Positions 7,271 to 14,699 of a stretch of DNA of 14,699 nucleotides are shown here, one piece after another. Made by a program: the position numbers and the translations under genes. A model generated the notes under the pieces. It saw only the letters and a list, made by a program, of their open reading frames with translations. It ran no database searches and was not told the DNA's origin. This stretch comes from an uncultured Bacteroidota bacterium. GTDB taxonomy: Bacteria; Bacteroidota; Bacteroidia; Chitinophagales; Chitinophagaceae. Position 1 is the stretch's first letter; each line of letters opens with the position of its first letter. Where the stretch lies: assembly GCA_946480675.1 (NCBI GenBank), contig CAMLKS010000020.1, positions 1 to 14,699 on the forward strand. The letters are read 5' to 3'.

Positions 7271-8080
7271 TTATTTGGCTTTACAATAGCTCGCAAAATC
7301 CGCCAGGTCTTTTACAAGGTGTATGGGCTCTTCCAGCATACTCATGTGTGCACTCTCTTCATACACCGATACAAAGTTAACGTTTGCCAGCTGTGTTTGT
7401 TGCATCACCACGCTCATCGGCGCTACCGTGTCTTCCTTTCCTATTATCCACTGCACCGGGAAAGCTGCATTACGCAAGGTATCTGTCCTGTCGGGCCTAA
7501 TTATCATGGCATTGTAAAATGCTATCAGGCTCTCCGCCGCTATCTGCAATCCTCGTTCCGTCTGCTCTTTTATCATCTCGGGATGCTCCTTTTTATACCG
7601 CTCTGAAAAAAGCCCGGGTATCATTTGCCTTACAAAAACATCTTTGCCACCCTTTTCTATTACACCTATTGCTTTTCGTCTTGTTTCTTTCTTCTCATCG
7701 GTATCAGCCGTTGCGGTGCTATGTACTAAAGATAACCCTTTTACAGAAGACGGGTATTTTTCGGCAAAAGCAAGGGCGGTATAGCCTCCCATAGAATGCC
7801 CCACCACTATTACCCTTTCCACGTTCTCATTCTCGCATACCAGTTTCACGGCATGTGCCAGGTCTTCTATGGTTAGCGGTGTTGCAGGCAGTTTGCTGCC
7901 GCCTGCGCCGGGCAGGTCGGGCACTATTACGGTAAAGTTATCGGCCAGTGTGGGCCACACTTCGCGCCACAGCCCGCCGTTTTCCGGAAAACCATGTATC
8001 AGTACCACGGCAGGCCCGGTGCCGGCAATGCTATAGCTCAATGCGGGAAACTGTTCTGTTTCAATTATTTTGATTGCCAC
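7271..8080 (-). CDS. Alpha/beta hydrolase, cytoplasmic
   Basis: 269-residue alpha/beta hydrolase (Abhydrolase_1 type) without a signal peptide. It shows the oxyanion motif HGFP (29-32), the nucleophile elbow GHSMGG with S96, the acid D217 in IIGKEDTVAP and the triad base H245 in ESAHMSMLE, all spaced as in the family. The cap region (about 125-195) is charged and helical. Such enzymes act as esterases, haloperoxidase-like proteins or C-C hydrolases; the substrate cannot be assigned. The start lies 2 bp after the stop of the Lnb-like gene, and the PKD/CHU_C gene begins 14 bp beyond its stop, so the three genes should share one transcript. Confidence 0.9.
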   Translation of the reverse strand: MAIKIIETEQFPALSYSIAGTGPAVVLIHGFPENGGLWREVWPTLADNFTVIVPDLPGAGGSKLPATPLTIEDLAHAVKLVCENENVERVIVVGHSMGGYTALAFAEKYPSSVKGLSLVHSTATADTDEKKETRRKAIGVIEKGGKDVFVRQMIPGLFSERYKKEHPEMIKEQTERGLQIAAESLIAFYNAMIIRPDRTDTLRNAAFPVQWIIGKEDTVAPMSVVMQQTQLANVNFVSVYEESAHMSMLEEPIHLVKDLADFASYCKAK

Positions 8081-8082
8081 TG

Positions 8083-9267
8083 TTATGTATTTGATTTACC
8101 CTGCTTATAAATCATGCCATATATGAATAGCAGCGACAACAGCAGCGGCCACAGTTCATACAATGCCATTTGCTGAATGCGTAACAGGTGCAGTATCAGT
8201 GCTACGATGATGAGCACAATACCCGTCACGGCATACCCGCCCTTTTTGCGCTTACTGGCAAATGCCATTACCAGGTTGGTGGGCAATGCCCATAGTATAT
8301 TCCAGTTGTTGTGGCAGCCCTGGTGGTCGGTACCAAACCACATTACGAGCATTAATGTACCCAGCAGCCCCGTTACAAATAATACAATGGCGGTCATGGC
8401 TTTACCCAACCCTTTCAGCGATGGTACTAATAGTCCTGATATGGTGAGCAATGCTACCAGCAGCATCACAATAAGCGGCTGGTTGATGCCTGCGGGTTTG
8501 TGTTCGGAACCGGGTATTACCAATGTTACATCGCCTGCTACTTTCTTTCCTTTCAGCGTAGCACCGGCCATACCATCGCGCAGGTAATCGGGCAGAAACA
8601 TAATATCCGCATTGGTCATCACCCTGTCTATAGGGCTGCCCAATAATATATTCACACCTACGCGCTGCCAGTGCACACGGTAAAAGTATTCGTTGATGAT
8701 CTGGCGAAAGGTAAGACGGCTGTCTTCAGGTATTACCCGTGCGTATTTAAATTTGCTGCCCAGTGCAAACGGGAATACATCGCGGATGCGGGTAGCACAG
8801 TTATCAAAGAAGAAATCATATTTGTAATAGCGGTTCTCTTCCCGTGCATTGTTTTTCAGAAAACTGTAGATGGCTTCTTTCTGCGGGCCGGTTATATGCA
8901 GTAGTTGCTCCTGCACACTGCGTTTGGCTGATGTATATTCTGCCAAGAATGATTCATATGGGTAAAAGGATACATAGTACAGCAGTTTCCCCCTCATAAA
9001 TTTCATCTGGAAGTTCTCTTCATACCCATCAAACGTACCGTAGTTATATACAATGTCGGTACCGTTTACACTGTCTGTAATGCGTATAGCTGTGTGGCCA
9101 AAGGTTTCATATATCTCATCGCCCACACCGCATGTAAGCAGGCTCACACGCAGGTGGCTGTTGTCTGGAATGCTATCGGCAGGTGCTGTGGCAACCGTAT
9201 CGGTTTGTGCTATTGTGGTGAAAAAAGAGCAAGCTATAAGGAGTAATAATGTAAGCTTCTTTATCAT
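8083..9267 (-). CDS. lnb: Lnb-like lipoprotein N-acyltransferase candidate (DUF4105 domain plus C-terminal membrane helices)
   Basis: 394 residues. A signal segment (1-20, ending TTIAQ) precedes a periplasmic domain of the DUF4105/Lnb N-terminal family (about 38-255). H58 in ETFGHTAIRI and C157 in YDFFFDNCATRIRD are the conserved His-Cys pair thought to drive a thioester-type acyl transfer. The C-terminal part has four or five transmembrane helices (about 264-282, 288-310, 324-337, 344-362, 366-387) with the conserved GTDHQGCHNNWN loop (312-323). In Bacteroides, Lnb adds the N-terminal acyl chain to lipoproteins in place of Lnt; this match in architecture makes that role likely but not certain, since DUF4105 paralogues exist. 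It heads a three-gene operon and starts just below the sdh terminator; no clear promoter box is visible. Confidence 0.75.
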   Translation of the reverse strand: MIKKLTLLLLIACSFFTTIAQTDTVATAPADSIPDNSHLRVSLLTCGVGDEIYETFGHTAIRITDSVNGTDIVYNYGTFDGYEENFQMKFMRGKLLYYVSFYPYESFLAEYTSAKRSVQEQLLHITGPQKEAIYSFLKNNAREENRYYKYDFFFDNCATRIRDVFPFALGSKFKYARVIPEDSRLTFRQIINEYFYRVHWQRVGVNILLGSPIDRVMTNADIMFLPDYLRDGMAGATLKGKKVAGDVTLVIPGSEHKPAGINQPLIVMLLVALLTISGLLVPSLKGLGKAMTAIVLFVTGLLGTLMLVMWFGTDHQGCHNNWNILWALPTNLVMAFASKRKKGGYAVTGIVLIIVALILHLLRIQQMALYELWPLLLSLLFIYGMIYKQGKSNT

Positions 9268-9271
9268 GGCG

Positions 9272-9308
9272 GCAAAATAAGAAAAGGCTGCCAGTATCTG
9301 ACAGCCTT
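9272..9308 (-). terminator. Intrinsic terminator of the sdhCAB operon
   Basis: An 11-bp stem with a single C/A mismatch (AAGGCTGCCAG at 9284-9294, CTGACAGCCTT at 9298-9308) closes a 3-nt loop. On the minus strand the hairpin is followed by TTCTTATTTT, a U-rich tail. It sits 26 bp after the sdhB stop and ends a few bases before the start of the Lnb-like gene, so the two operons are packed around it. Confidence 0.85.
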
Positions 9309-9334
9309 ACTTGTTATTTTTAAATTCTTGTTAT

Positions 9335-10111
9335 TTATATCGAGTTCTGAGAACCACCTGCAGTCATAGAACCAATGTACTCCCGGTTGAGGCGGGCGAT
9401 GTTTTCCAGCGATATACCTTTAGGGCATTCCGCCTCGCAGGCACCTATATTGGTACAGCTGCCAAAGCCTTCTTTATCCATCTGCTGTATCATGTTTGTC
9501 ACACGTGTCTTACGCTCAGGGTCTCCTTGCGGCAGCATAGCCAGGTGCGATACTTTGGCCGATACGAACAGCATGGCCGATGCATTAGGACAGGCTGCAA
9601 CGCAGGCACCGCAACCAATGCATGCTGCTGATGCAAATGATTCGTCGGCTTCATGCTTTTCAATGGGTATCGCATTTGCATCCACAGCATTACCTGTGTT
9701 TACAGATACATAACCACCGGCTTGTATAATGCGGTCGAAAGCCTCACGGTCTACCACCAGGTCTTTTATCACCGGGAAGGCATTGGCCCTCCATGGCTCT
9801 ACTACTATGGTGTCGCCATCTTTATACTCGCGCATGTGCAGCTGGCAGGTAGTGGTATGATGCCACGGCCCGTGTGCACGGCCATTGATATACATACTGC
9901 ACATACCGCAGATGCCTTCGCGGCAATCGTGGTCGAAAGCGATAGGCTCTTTGCCCTCTGCTATCAATTGCTCATTCAGCACATCAAACATTTCCAGGAA
10001 CGACATTTCAGAAGAAATGTTTTTCACCTGGTATGTTTCAAAACGACCTTTCTCGTTCCTGTTTTTTTGCTTCCACACCTTCAGTGTGAGATTCATGTTA
10101 TAATGCTCCAT
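9335..10111 (-). CDS. sdhB: Succinate dehydrogenase/fumarate reductase iron-sulfur subunit
   Basis: 258-residue electron-transfer subunit of respiratory complex II, passing electrons from the flavoprotein to the quinone site, bound to the inner face of the membrane. The ferredoxin-like N-terminal domain holds the [2Fe-2S] ligands C63, C68, C71 and C89 ([10 protein letters not shown] ... C). The C-terminal domain has CIGCGAC (C164, C167, C170) with C229 for [4Fe-4S], and C174, C219, C225 for [3Fe-4S], all present. Two starts are possible: ATG at 10111, or ATG at 10096 giving [10 protein letters not shown]; the second has GGAG 11 bp upstream and fits the usual family start, so the first five residues are doubtful. 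Last gene of sdhCAB, 79 bp after sdhA and followed by a terminator. Confidence 0.96.
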   Translation of the reverse strand: MEHYNMNLTLKVWKQKNRNEKGRFETYQVKNISSEMSFLEMFDVLNEQLIAEGKEPIAFDHDCREGICGMCSMYINGRAHGPWHHTTTCQLHMREYKDGDTIVVEPWRANAFPVIKDLVVDREAFDRIIQAGGYVSVNTGNAVDANAIPIEKHEADESFASAACIGCGACVAACPNASAMLFVSAKVSHLAMLPQGDPERKTRVTNMIQQMDKEGFGSCTNIGACEAECPKGISLENIARLNREYIGSMTAGGSQNSI

Positions 10112-10170
10112 AGAAGCCGATCCCTTTTGGGAGTTTTATTTAAAAAATAAATTAATATCCTTTACCGTAG

Positions 10171-10182
10171 CCCCTTTAGGGG
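10171..10182. repeat. Short G/C-clustered inverted repeat between sdhA and sdhB
   Basis: The 79-bp sdhA-sdhB gap holds two small hairpin-like elements: CCCCTTTAGGGG (10171-10182, followed by TTGGGG) and TCCCTTTTGGGA (10121-10132), separated by an A/T-only-like stretch. Similar CCCCTTTAGGGG elements recur as dispersed repeats in many Bacteroidota genomes, as I recall. Neither has a T-run that would make it a strong terminator, so processing, attenuation or simple repeat insertion are all possible. Confidence 0.4.
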
Positions 10183-10190
10183 TTGGGGTC

Positions 10191-12167
10191 TTATTTATAA
10201 GAACGTTGCGTAGGATGAACCACATCGTAGATCAGATCTTCTTTGTGCAGTTCATACTGGCTTTCACCTTTATATTCCCAGGCTGCTACATACATATATC
10301 CTTCATCCTGGCGCAGTGCTTCACCATCCTCTGTCTGGTACTCTTCGCGGAAGTGGCCACCACAGCTTTCGTTACGGTTCAGCGCATCTATACACATCAG
10401 CTCACCCAGTTCCAGGAAGTCGGCCACGCGGTTAGCTTTATCCAGCTCAGGGTTATGCTCATTTATTTCACCCGGTATGCGCACATTGCTCCAGAATTCT
10501 TTGCGCAATGCTTTTATTTCTTCTATCGCTTCTTTCAGTCCTTGTGCGTTGCGGGCCATACCACATTTATCCCACATTATTTTGCCCAGGCGTTTGTGGA
10601 AGCTTTCCACACTTTCCGTACCCTTAATGCTCATCAATTTGTTGATGCGCTCACGCACTTCATTCTCTGCAGCTACAAAGGCAGGATGGTCTGTTGGTAT
10701 CGCTTTGGTACGGATATCGTCAGCCAGGTTGTTACCCAGTGTGTATGGTATTACAAAGTAGCCATCGGCCAAGCCCTGCATCAGTGCCGATGCACCCAGG
10801 CGGTTGGCACCGTGGTCGCTAAAGTTAGCCTCACCCAGCGCATACAAGCCAGGTACGGTTGTTTGCAGTTCATAATCTACCCATATACCACCCATGGTAT
10901 AGTGCACCGCAGGGTATATGCGCATAGGCACTTCATATGGGTTCTCACCTGTTATCTTTTCATACATTTCAAACAGGTTACCGTATTTCTCTTTTACTAC
11001 ATCTTTACCCAGTGCTATGATAGTAGCCTTGTCAGCATTGGCCAAACCTTGCTTATTAGCTTCTATCTTACCATAACGCTCTATGGCCGAAGCATAGTCA
11101 AGATACACTGCTTGTTTAGATGCACCTACACCATAACCGGCATCGCAACGCTCTTTAGCGGCACGGCTGGCCACGTCGCGCGGTACCAGGTTACCAAAGG
11201 CAGGATATCTGCGCTCCAGGTAATAATCCCTTTCTTCTTCAGGTATCTCGTTGGCTTTGCGGGTATCGCCTTGTTTTTTAGGCACCCATATACGGCCATC
11301 ATTACGCAGCGATTCCGACATCAATGTCAGTTTCGACTGGTGGTCGCCGCTTACAGGTATACATGTAGGGTGTATCTGTGTAAAACATGGATTACCGAAG
11401 AAAGCACCCTTCTTGTGCGCTTTCCACGCGGCTGTTACGTTACTGCCCATCGCGTTTGTAGACAGGTAGAATACGTTACCATAACCACCGCTGCACAAAA
11501 GTACTGCATGGCCAAAGTGGCGCTCCAGCTCACCTGTTACCAGGTTGCGAACGATTACACCACGCGCCTTGCCTTCTACCATTACGATATCCAGCATTTC
11601 GTGTCGGCTGTATTGTTTTACATTACCAAGGGCCACCTGGCGTTCCAGTGCCTGGTAAGCTCCTATCAGTAGTTGTTGCCCGGTTTGTCCCGCTGCGTAG
11701 AAGGTACGCTGCACCTGTGTACCACCAAAAGAACGGTTGCTCAGCAGGCCACCATACTCACGTGCAAAAGGTACACCCTGTGCTACGCACTGGTCAATGA
11801 TATTGGCACTTACACTCGCCAAACGGTAAACGTTTGCTTCGCGTGCACGGTAGTCACCGCCTTTTACGGTATCATAAAACAGGCGGTAGGTGCTGTCACC
11901 ATCATTCTGATAGTTTTTAGCGGCATTGATACCACCCTGCGCAGCAATAGAGTGCGCACGGCGCGGACTATCCTGGAAGCAGAATGTTTTTACTTTATAT
12001 CCCAGCTCGCCCAGTGATGCGGCTGCAGATGCACCGGCAAGGCCGGTCCCTATTACAATTACTTCAAGCTGGCGTTTATTAGCAGGGTTTACCAGTTTAC
12101 AAGTAGATTTATACTTTTCCCACTTTTCAGCCAGTTCGCCTGCAGGTATTTTAGAATTCAGTGGCAT
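10191..12167 (-). CDS. sdhA: Succinate dehydrogenase/fumarate reductase flavoprotein subunit
   Basis: 658-residue catalytic subunit of complex II, oxidising succinate to fumarate (or the reverse). The dinucleotide-binding motif [18 protein letters not shown] lies at 39-56. [13 protein letters not shown] (69-81) contains H72, the expected site of covalent FAD attachment. Active-site elements include HPTCIP (266-271), R330 in VPRDVASRA as the likely proton-transfer arginine, H422 in VHYTMGG, and R456 in [10 protein letters not shown]. The C-terminal helical domain (about 495-600) is complete. Sequence style and length match the Bacillus subtilis/Bacteroidota type rather than the 588-residue E. 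coli enzyme. The gene follows sdhC after 44 bp and precedes sdhB. Direction in vivo (Sdh or Frd) cannot be decided from sequence. Confidence 0.97.
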   Translation of the reverse strand: MPLNSKIPAGELAEKWEKYKSTCKLVNPANKRQLEVIVIGTGLAGASAAASLGELGYKVKTFCFQDSPRRAHSIAAQGGINAAKNYQNDGDSTYRLFYDTVKGGDYRAREANVYRLASVSANIIDQCVAQGVPFAREYGGLLSNRSFGGTQVQRTFYAAGQTGQQLLIGAYQALERQVALGNVKQYSRHEMLDIVMVEGKARGVIVRNLVTGELERHFGHAVLLCSGGYGNVFYLSTNAMGSNVTAAWKAHKKGAFFGNPCFTQIHPTCIPVSGDHQSKLTLMSESLRNDGRIWVPKKQGDTRKANEIPEEERDYYLERRYPAFGNLVPRDVASRAAKERCDAGYGVGASKQAVYLDYASAIERYGKIEANKQGLANADKATIIALGKDVVKEKYGNLFEMYEKITGENPYEVPMRIYPAVHYTMGGIWVDYELQTTVPGLYALGEANFSDHGANRLGASALMQGLADGYFVIPYTLGNNLADDIRTKAIPTDHPAFVAAENEVRERINKLMSIKGTESVESFHKRLGKIMWDKCGMARNAQGLKEAIEEIKALRKEFWSNVRIPGEINEHNPELDKANRVADFLELGELMCIDALNRNESCGGHFREEYQTEDGEALRQDEGYMYVAAWEYKGESQYELHKEDLIYDVVHPTQRSYK

Positions 12168-12211
12168 ATCTTCTACGCTATGAAATTGTTTATTAAAATA
12201 TAATTACTCGC

Positions 12212-12880
12212 TTACCCTATCCAATGAAAGAAGAAAGCTATCGGCATCAATGCAAAGATGATAGGGATGATAATGGAAAAACCAACACCTACCGCTTTTA
12301 TCATGCCCTTATACCTGTTGGTAGCCAGGCCCAGTGTTTGAAAGGCGCTGTAAAAACCATGCACCAGGTGCCATGCCAGCGATATGCAGCCAAAAAGATA
12401 TATTACTACGATTATCGGGTTTTGAAATGTATCGCGCATCATGCCATACAGGTCCAGCTCACCATTGCCCATTGTTTGAGAAGCACGGTTAGGGGCCCAG
12501 AAGGCAGAGATATGTATTACCAGGAATAACAGGATGAGCGTACCCAGTATACCCATAGAGCGGCTATACCATTTGCTGGTAGCATTACCTGCAGATACTG
12601 CGTAACGCACACTGCGGCCCGAACGGTTTTTAGCCCACAACTTCAGGCCTTGTACAATGTGGAGTATTAAAAAAGCAAAAAGGCCGATTTCAGTAATACG
12701 AATAACAACATTTGTACCCATGAAATGTGCGGCCTCTGTAAATTTCTCACCACCATCGTTCCAGAAAATCATTGCGTTGACGTAACAATGGACTACCAGG
12801 AACAGGATGAGAAATAACCCGGTAAGTGCCATTTGAAGTTTTTTACCTACCGAGGTAGAAAATGAATTTTTCCAAGACAT
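12212..12880 (-). CDS. sdhC: Succinate dehydrogenase cytochrome b558 subunit
   Basis: 222-residue inner-membrane anchor of complex II, di-heme five-helix type with no separate SdhD. Helices lie at about 16-38, 57-80, 106-127, 154-177 and 197-219. Heme-ligand candidates are H31 (VVHCYVN), H74 (LILHIVQG), H123 (VIHIS) and H171 or H174 (WHLVHG), one in each of helices I-IV, spaced as in B. subtilis SdhC. The frame is open upstream to 12976, but the MSWKNSFSTSVGKK start at 12880 is the normal family N-terminus, and a promoter -7 box lies inside the extra stretch, so 12880 is chosen. First gene of sdhCAB. Confidence 0.95.
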   Translation of the reverse strand: MSWKNSFSTSVGKKLQMALTGLFLILFLVVHCYVNAMIFWNDGGEKFTEAAHFMGTNVVIRITEIGLFAFLILHIVQGLKLWAKNRSGRSVRYAVSAGNATSKWYSRSMGILGTLILLFLVIHISAFWAPNRASQTMGNGELDLYGMMRDTFQNPIIVVIYLFGCISLAWHLVHGFYSAFQTLGLATNRYKGMIKAVGVGFSIIIPIIFALMPIAFFFHWIG

Positions 12881-12931
12881 AAATCCCGATAAATTGATTT
12901 GTAATTTGATTGTAAAATTTTCCCGATTTTG

Positions 12932-12962
12932 CAAAGATAATAGCCAAAAGCTAAAACCTAAA
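12932..12962 (-). promoter_or_regulatory. Bacteroidota-type promoter of sdhCAB
   Basis: On the minus strand, TATCTTTG (12939-12932) is an exact TAnnTTTG -7 element, and TTTA (12962-12959), one mismatch from the -33 TTTG, lies upstream with the ideal 19-bp spacer. Transcription would start near 12925, giving an A/T-rich leader of roughly 45 nt before the sdhC start at 12880. Confidence 0.65.
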
Positions 12963-13017
12963 GCGAAAATCAACAAAGAACATATTTAATTATCTATATG
13001 AATACACTAAATACCTG

Positions 13018-13587
13018 CTACTCACCTGCATCCAACCGCAGCATTTGGTTATCTATCAAATGAAACAAGTGCTGCGGCTGGAATGTTCGCCAGTTGGGAT
13101 GCTCAAATAGTTTAACATACTTATCTATATGACTGCGCGTAAAATCATACTGAGTTTGCTGCGGCATGTCTATTGCAGCTATCCACCCTCCTTCATCCTT
13201 TATATCGTCATACCACTCTTCATAATACGCATCATCGCTGCTATGAAAGTTCATCACATTTTCGCTTATGAGTATGAACTTATAGATGCCTTTATCTATC
13301 AGTGGATCTATAATGCTGCGTTTTAGCTGCATGATGTCGTTTTCCACGGCATCATTCCACTCACCCATCAGTTCTATTATGGCGTAGTTCAGCTCGTAGT
13401 CGGCAAAGAGTATCTTCAGGTACAGCGTGCGCGACCCGAACTCATCCCATTGCGGATGTATATAATAATTGTAAACCGTATTGGAGAACTCAAATTCACT
13501 ATACTCCCTTCCATAAAAGGGGGAGTTTTCATCTTCCTCGGCTGTGTATAAGTGTCGCCAGTTATAGTATGGTTCTATTTCGTGCAT
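13018..13587 (-). CDS. Conserved acidic Bacteroidota protein of unknown function
   Basis: 189-residue soluble protein, rich in Asp, Glu, Tyr and Trp, without a signal peptide or membrane segment. I recognise the type as a protein conserved in Bacteroidota (typical start HEIEPYYNWRHLY; central YYIHPQWDEFGSRTLYLKIL; later FILISENVMNFHSSDDAYYEEW) but know no function for it. Aromatic-acidic clusters at 31-46 and 113-129 suggest a conserved surface, perhaps for binding a basic partner. The start codon directly abuts the stop of the rhodanese gene (0 bp), which implies translational coupling and perhaps a joint role. No terminator is visible after its stop; the sdh promoter begins about 55 bp further on. 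Confidence 0.85.
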   Translation of the reverse strand: MHEIEPYYNWRHLYTAEEDENSPFYGREYSEFEFSNTVYNYYIHPQWDEFGSRTLYLKILFADYELNYAIIELMGEWNDAVENDIMQLKRSIIDPLIDKGIYKFILISENVMNFHSSDDAYYEEWYDDIKDEGGWIAAIDMPQQTQYDFTRSHIDKYVKLFEHPNWRTFQPQHLFHLIDNQMLRLDAGE

Positions 13588-13905
13588 CTATAGTGTTGCG
13601 TTTCCAAACTTCTCCTGCCATGCCATCACCCCACCTGTTACGTTTTTGGTATTGGTAAAGCCCATTTGCTCCAGCACCATACATGCCTGCATGCTGCGTT
13701 TGCCACTACGGCAGTGTACTATAAGTTCTTCATTTTTCAGGTCATCCAGCTCATCTATCTGCATGCTCATAATGTTACCCAATGGTATCAGCTTGGCACC
13801 GATGTTGAATTCAGCATATTCATCAGGCTCCCTTACATCTATCACATTCAGTTTCTCGCCTGCATCTACGCGTTGTTTCAGTTCTTCTACAGATATTTCC
13901 TGCAT
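13588..13905 (-). CDS. Single-domain rhodanese-like sulfurtransferase
   Basis: 105-residue cytoplasmic rhodanese domain. The N-terminal VIDVREPDEYAEFNIGAKLIP segment is the family's CH2A-type region, and the active-site loop CRSGKRS (65-71) supplies the catalytic C65, which carries a persulfide during sulfur transfer, backed by basic residues R66, K69 and R70. The closing NVTGGVMAWQEKFG stretch (88-101) is also typical. Length is normal for GlpE/PspE-like single-domain proteins. It starts 11 bp after the T9SS cargo gene and its stop abuts the start of the conserved unknown protein, so the three are co-oriented and probably one transcript. The sulfur acceptor is not known. Confidence 0.93.
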   Translation of the reverse strand: MQEISVEELKQRVDAGEKLNVIDVREPDEYAEFNIGAKLIPLGNIMSMQIDELDDLKNEELIVHCRSGKRSMQACMVLEQMGFTNTKNVTGGVMAWQEKFGNATL

Positions 13906-13916
13906 TGTATGTTGGT

Positions 13917-14699
13917 TTAATATTTTACTATTTTCTGCGGTGTTAATACAAGGCCATCTACTATCAATCGCACAAAATACATCCCCGGCACCAGGTCTTG
14001 TATATCTATATACTGTTTATTTTCTATCGCTCCTTTCAGTATCGTGCGTCCCTGCATATCTACCAGTTCATAGTTCGCACGCTTATAGCTATCATAGCTT
14101 AGTTGTATCCTGTCGGTAGCGGGATTAGGCGTTACATTCCATGCTATGTTTCTTTCAGGCACCGATGGTACATTGCTGGGGATGATGGGCCCTAATACCG
14201 GGCGTATCATCAGCGCACCCTTTACGGTAGATGGTTGCCAGTAACCTACTACATTGTAAAAAGCATGGTTGCTGCCTTGCCTGTTCACATCCAACCCTAT
14301 ATACAGGCTGTCACTATTGCTCAATGCTGGTTGTATAGTACCCATGTAGAAAGTGCCTGCAGGCAATGGCACGGGGTTCTCAAATTTATAGGTCCAGTAA
14401 AAGTCATTGCGCAGGTAAGCAGGCTGCAAAAAGTCTTCCTGGTACACCAATTGGTCAGAGCCGCTCCCCGACATGGCAATTTCTTTATAAATAGCTACCG
14501 AGAAGTATTTGCTGTATCCCATAGGCACCTGCCTGCCAAAGTATATAGATACGCCGCTAAGGGTATCCGGTTCATTCAGGTGAAACTCTATGGCCGTTTT
14601 ACCGGGCAATGTAGGAAACAGGTTCAGGTAATACGAGCGCTCTGCCGTACCATCATCATATGCCAGGTAGTTATAAAACAGTTGCTCTTTCACTATCGT
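13917..14699 (-). CDS. T9SS type A cargo protein, C-terminal part (5' end outside window)
   Basis: 260 codons of a longer gene are visible; the frame stays open through the window edge, and the GTG at 14693 is very unlikely to be the real start because it lies within a continuing frame and no signal peptide follows. The visible upstream part is a beta-rich region (FYNYLAYDDGTAERSYYLN; SGVSIYFGRQVP; YWQP) with no recognised catalytic motif. The last 80 or so residues (about 14160-13917) are a Por-secretion/T9SS type A sorting domain: VTPNPATDRIQLSY, YELVDMQGRTI, LVPGMYFVRLIVDG and the final QKIVKY. The protein is thus exported through the Sec and type IX systems to the surface or medium. The rhodanese gene starts 11 bp downstream. 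Confidence 0.88.
   Translation of the reverse strand, partial: TIVKEQLFYNYLAYDDGTAERSYYLNLFPTLPGKTAIEFHLNEPDTLSGVSIYFGRQVPMGYSKYFSVAIYKEIAMSGSGSDQLVYQEDFLQPAYLRNDFYWTYKFENPVPLPAGTFYMGTIQPALSNSDSLYIGLDVNRQGSNHAFYNVVGYWQPSTVKGALMIRPVLGPIIPSNVPSVPERNIAWNVTPNPATDRIQLSYDSYKRANYELVDMQGRTILKGAIENKQYIDIQDLVPGMYFVRLIVDGLVLTPQKIVKY

Noticed and set aside
9053..9280. Plus-strand small open frames opposite the Lnb-like gene
   Set aside because: They are opposite a conserved gene and show no domain, leader or promoter of their own.
10206..11672. Very long plus-strand open frame (about 488 codons) antisense to sdhA
   Set aside because: It lies wholly opposite the conserved sdhA gene, its translation is low in charged motifs and rich in Phe, Tyr, His and Cys without a recognisable domain, and it is explained by codon bias of sdhA lacking stop complements in that frame.
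12881..12976. 32-residue N-terminal extension of SdhC
   Set aside because: It would place the -7 promoter box inside the gene, and the family start MSWKNSF at 12880 is a much better fit.
14693..14699. GTG at 14693 as the true start of the T9SS cargo gene
   Set aside because: The frame continues to the window edge, no signal peptide follows, and T9SS cargo must carry one, so the gene is truncated by the window.

Overview
The window reads as ordinary chromosome from a member of the Bacteroidota, most likely a Chitinophagales/Chitinophagaceae-type organism. Supporting signs are a type IX secretion (T9SS) type A C-terminal sorting domain, a gliding-motility-type (CHU_C) C-terminal domain, a Bacteroides-type lipoprotein N-acyltransferase (Lnb/DUF4105) candidate, a lipoprotein with an acidic surface-export signal, an sdhCAB operon with a five-helix di-heme SdhC, and -7 elements of the TAnnTTTG type. 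Family placement is inference; the phylum is well supported. There are 14 protein genes, no RNA genes, no CRISPR array and no recognisable mobile element. No gene-free stretch exceeds 300 bases; the largest gaps (1822-2060 and 2517-2700) hold regulatory elements.

Layout: (1) 69-1821, minus strand: a LytS/LytTR two-component pair with overlapping genes, closed by a strong intrinsic terminator and preceded by a cluster of GTCGTT repeats with the spacing expected of LytTR-binding sites. (2) 2061-5305, plus strand: a small surface lipoprotein (MmpS-like) with its own terminator, a secreted alpha/beta-hydrolase-fold protein, an aminoglycoside-phosphotransferase-fold kinase and an HPP-family membrane protein. 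(3) 5319-9267, minus strand: a tight three-gene run of Lnb-like lipoprotein N-acyltransferase, a cytoplasmic alpha/beta hydrolase and a PKD-containing cell-surface protein with a CHU_C domain. (4) 9335-12880, minus strand: succinate dehydrogenase/fumarate reductase sdhC-sdhA-sdhB, with a good Bacteroidota promoter before sdhC and an intrinsic terminator after sdhB. (5) 13018-14699, minus strand: the 3' end of a T9SS cargo gene cut by the window edge, a single-domain rhodanese, and a conserved acidic protein of unknown function whose start abuts the rhodanese stop.

The recurring theme is the cell envelope: sensing (LytS/LytTR), lipoprotein maturation (Lnb-like), a surface-directed lipoprotein and two T9SS cargoes, beside core respiration (Sdh). 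I found no convincing new defence, mobile or RNA system. The items most worth a second look are the putative LytTR operator array, the Lnb-like operon, and the tightly coupled rhodanese/unknown pair.
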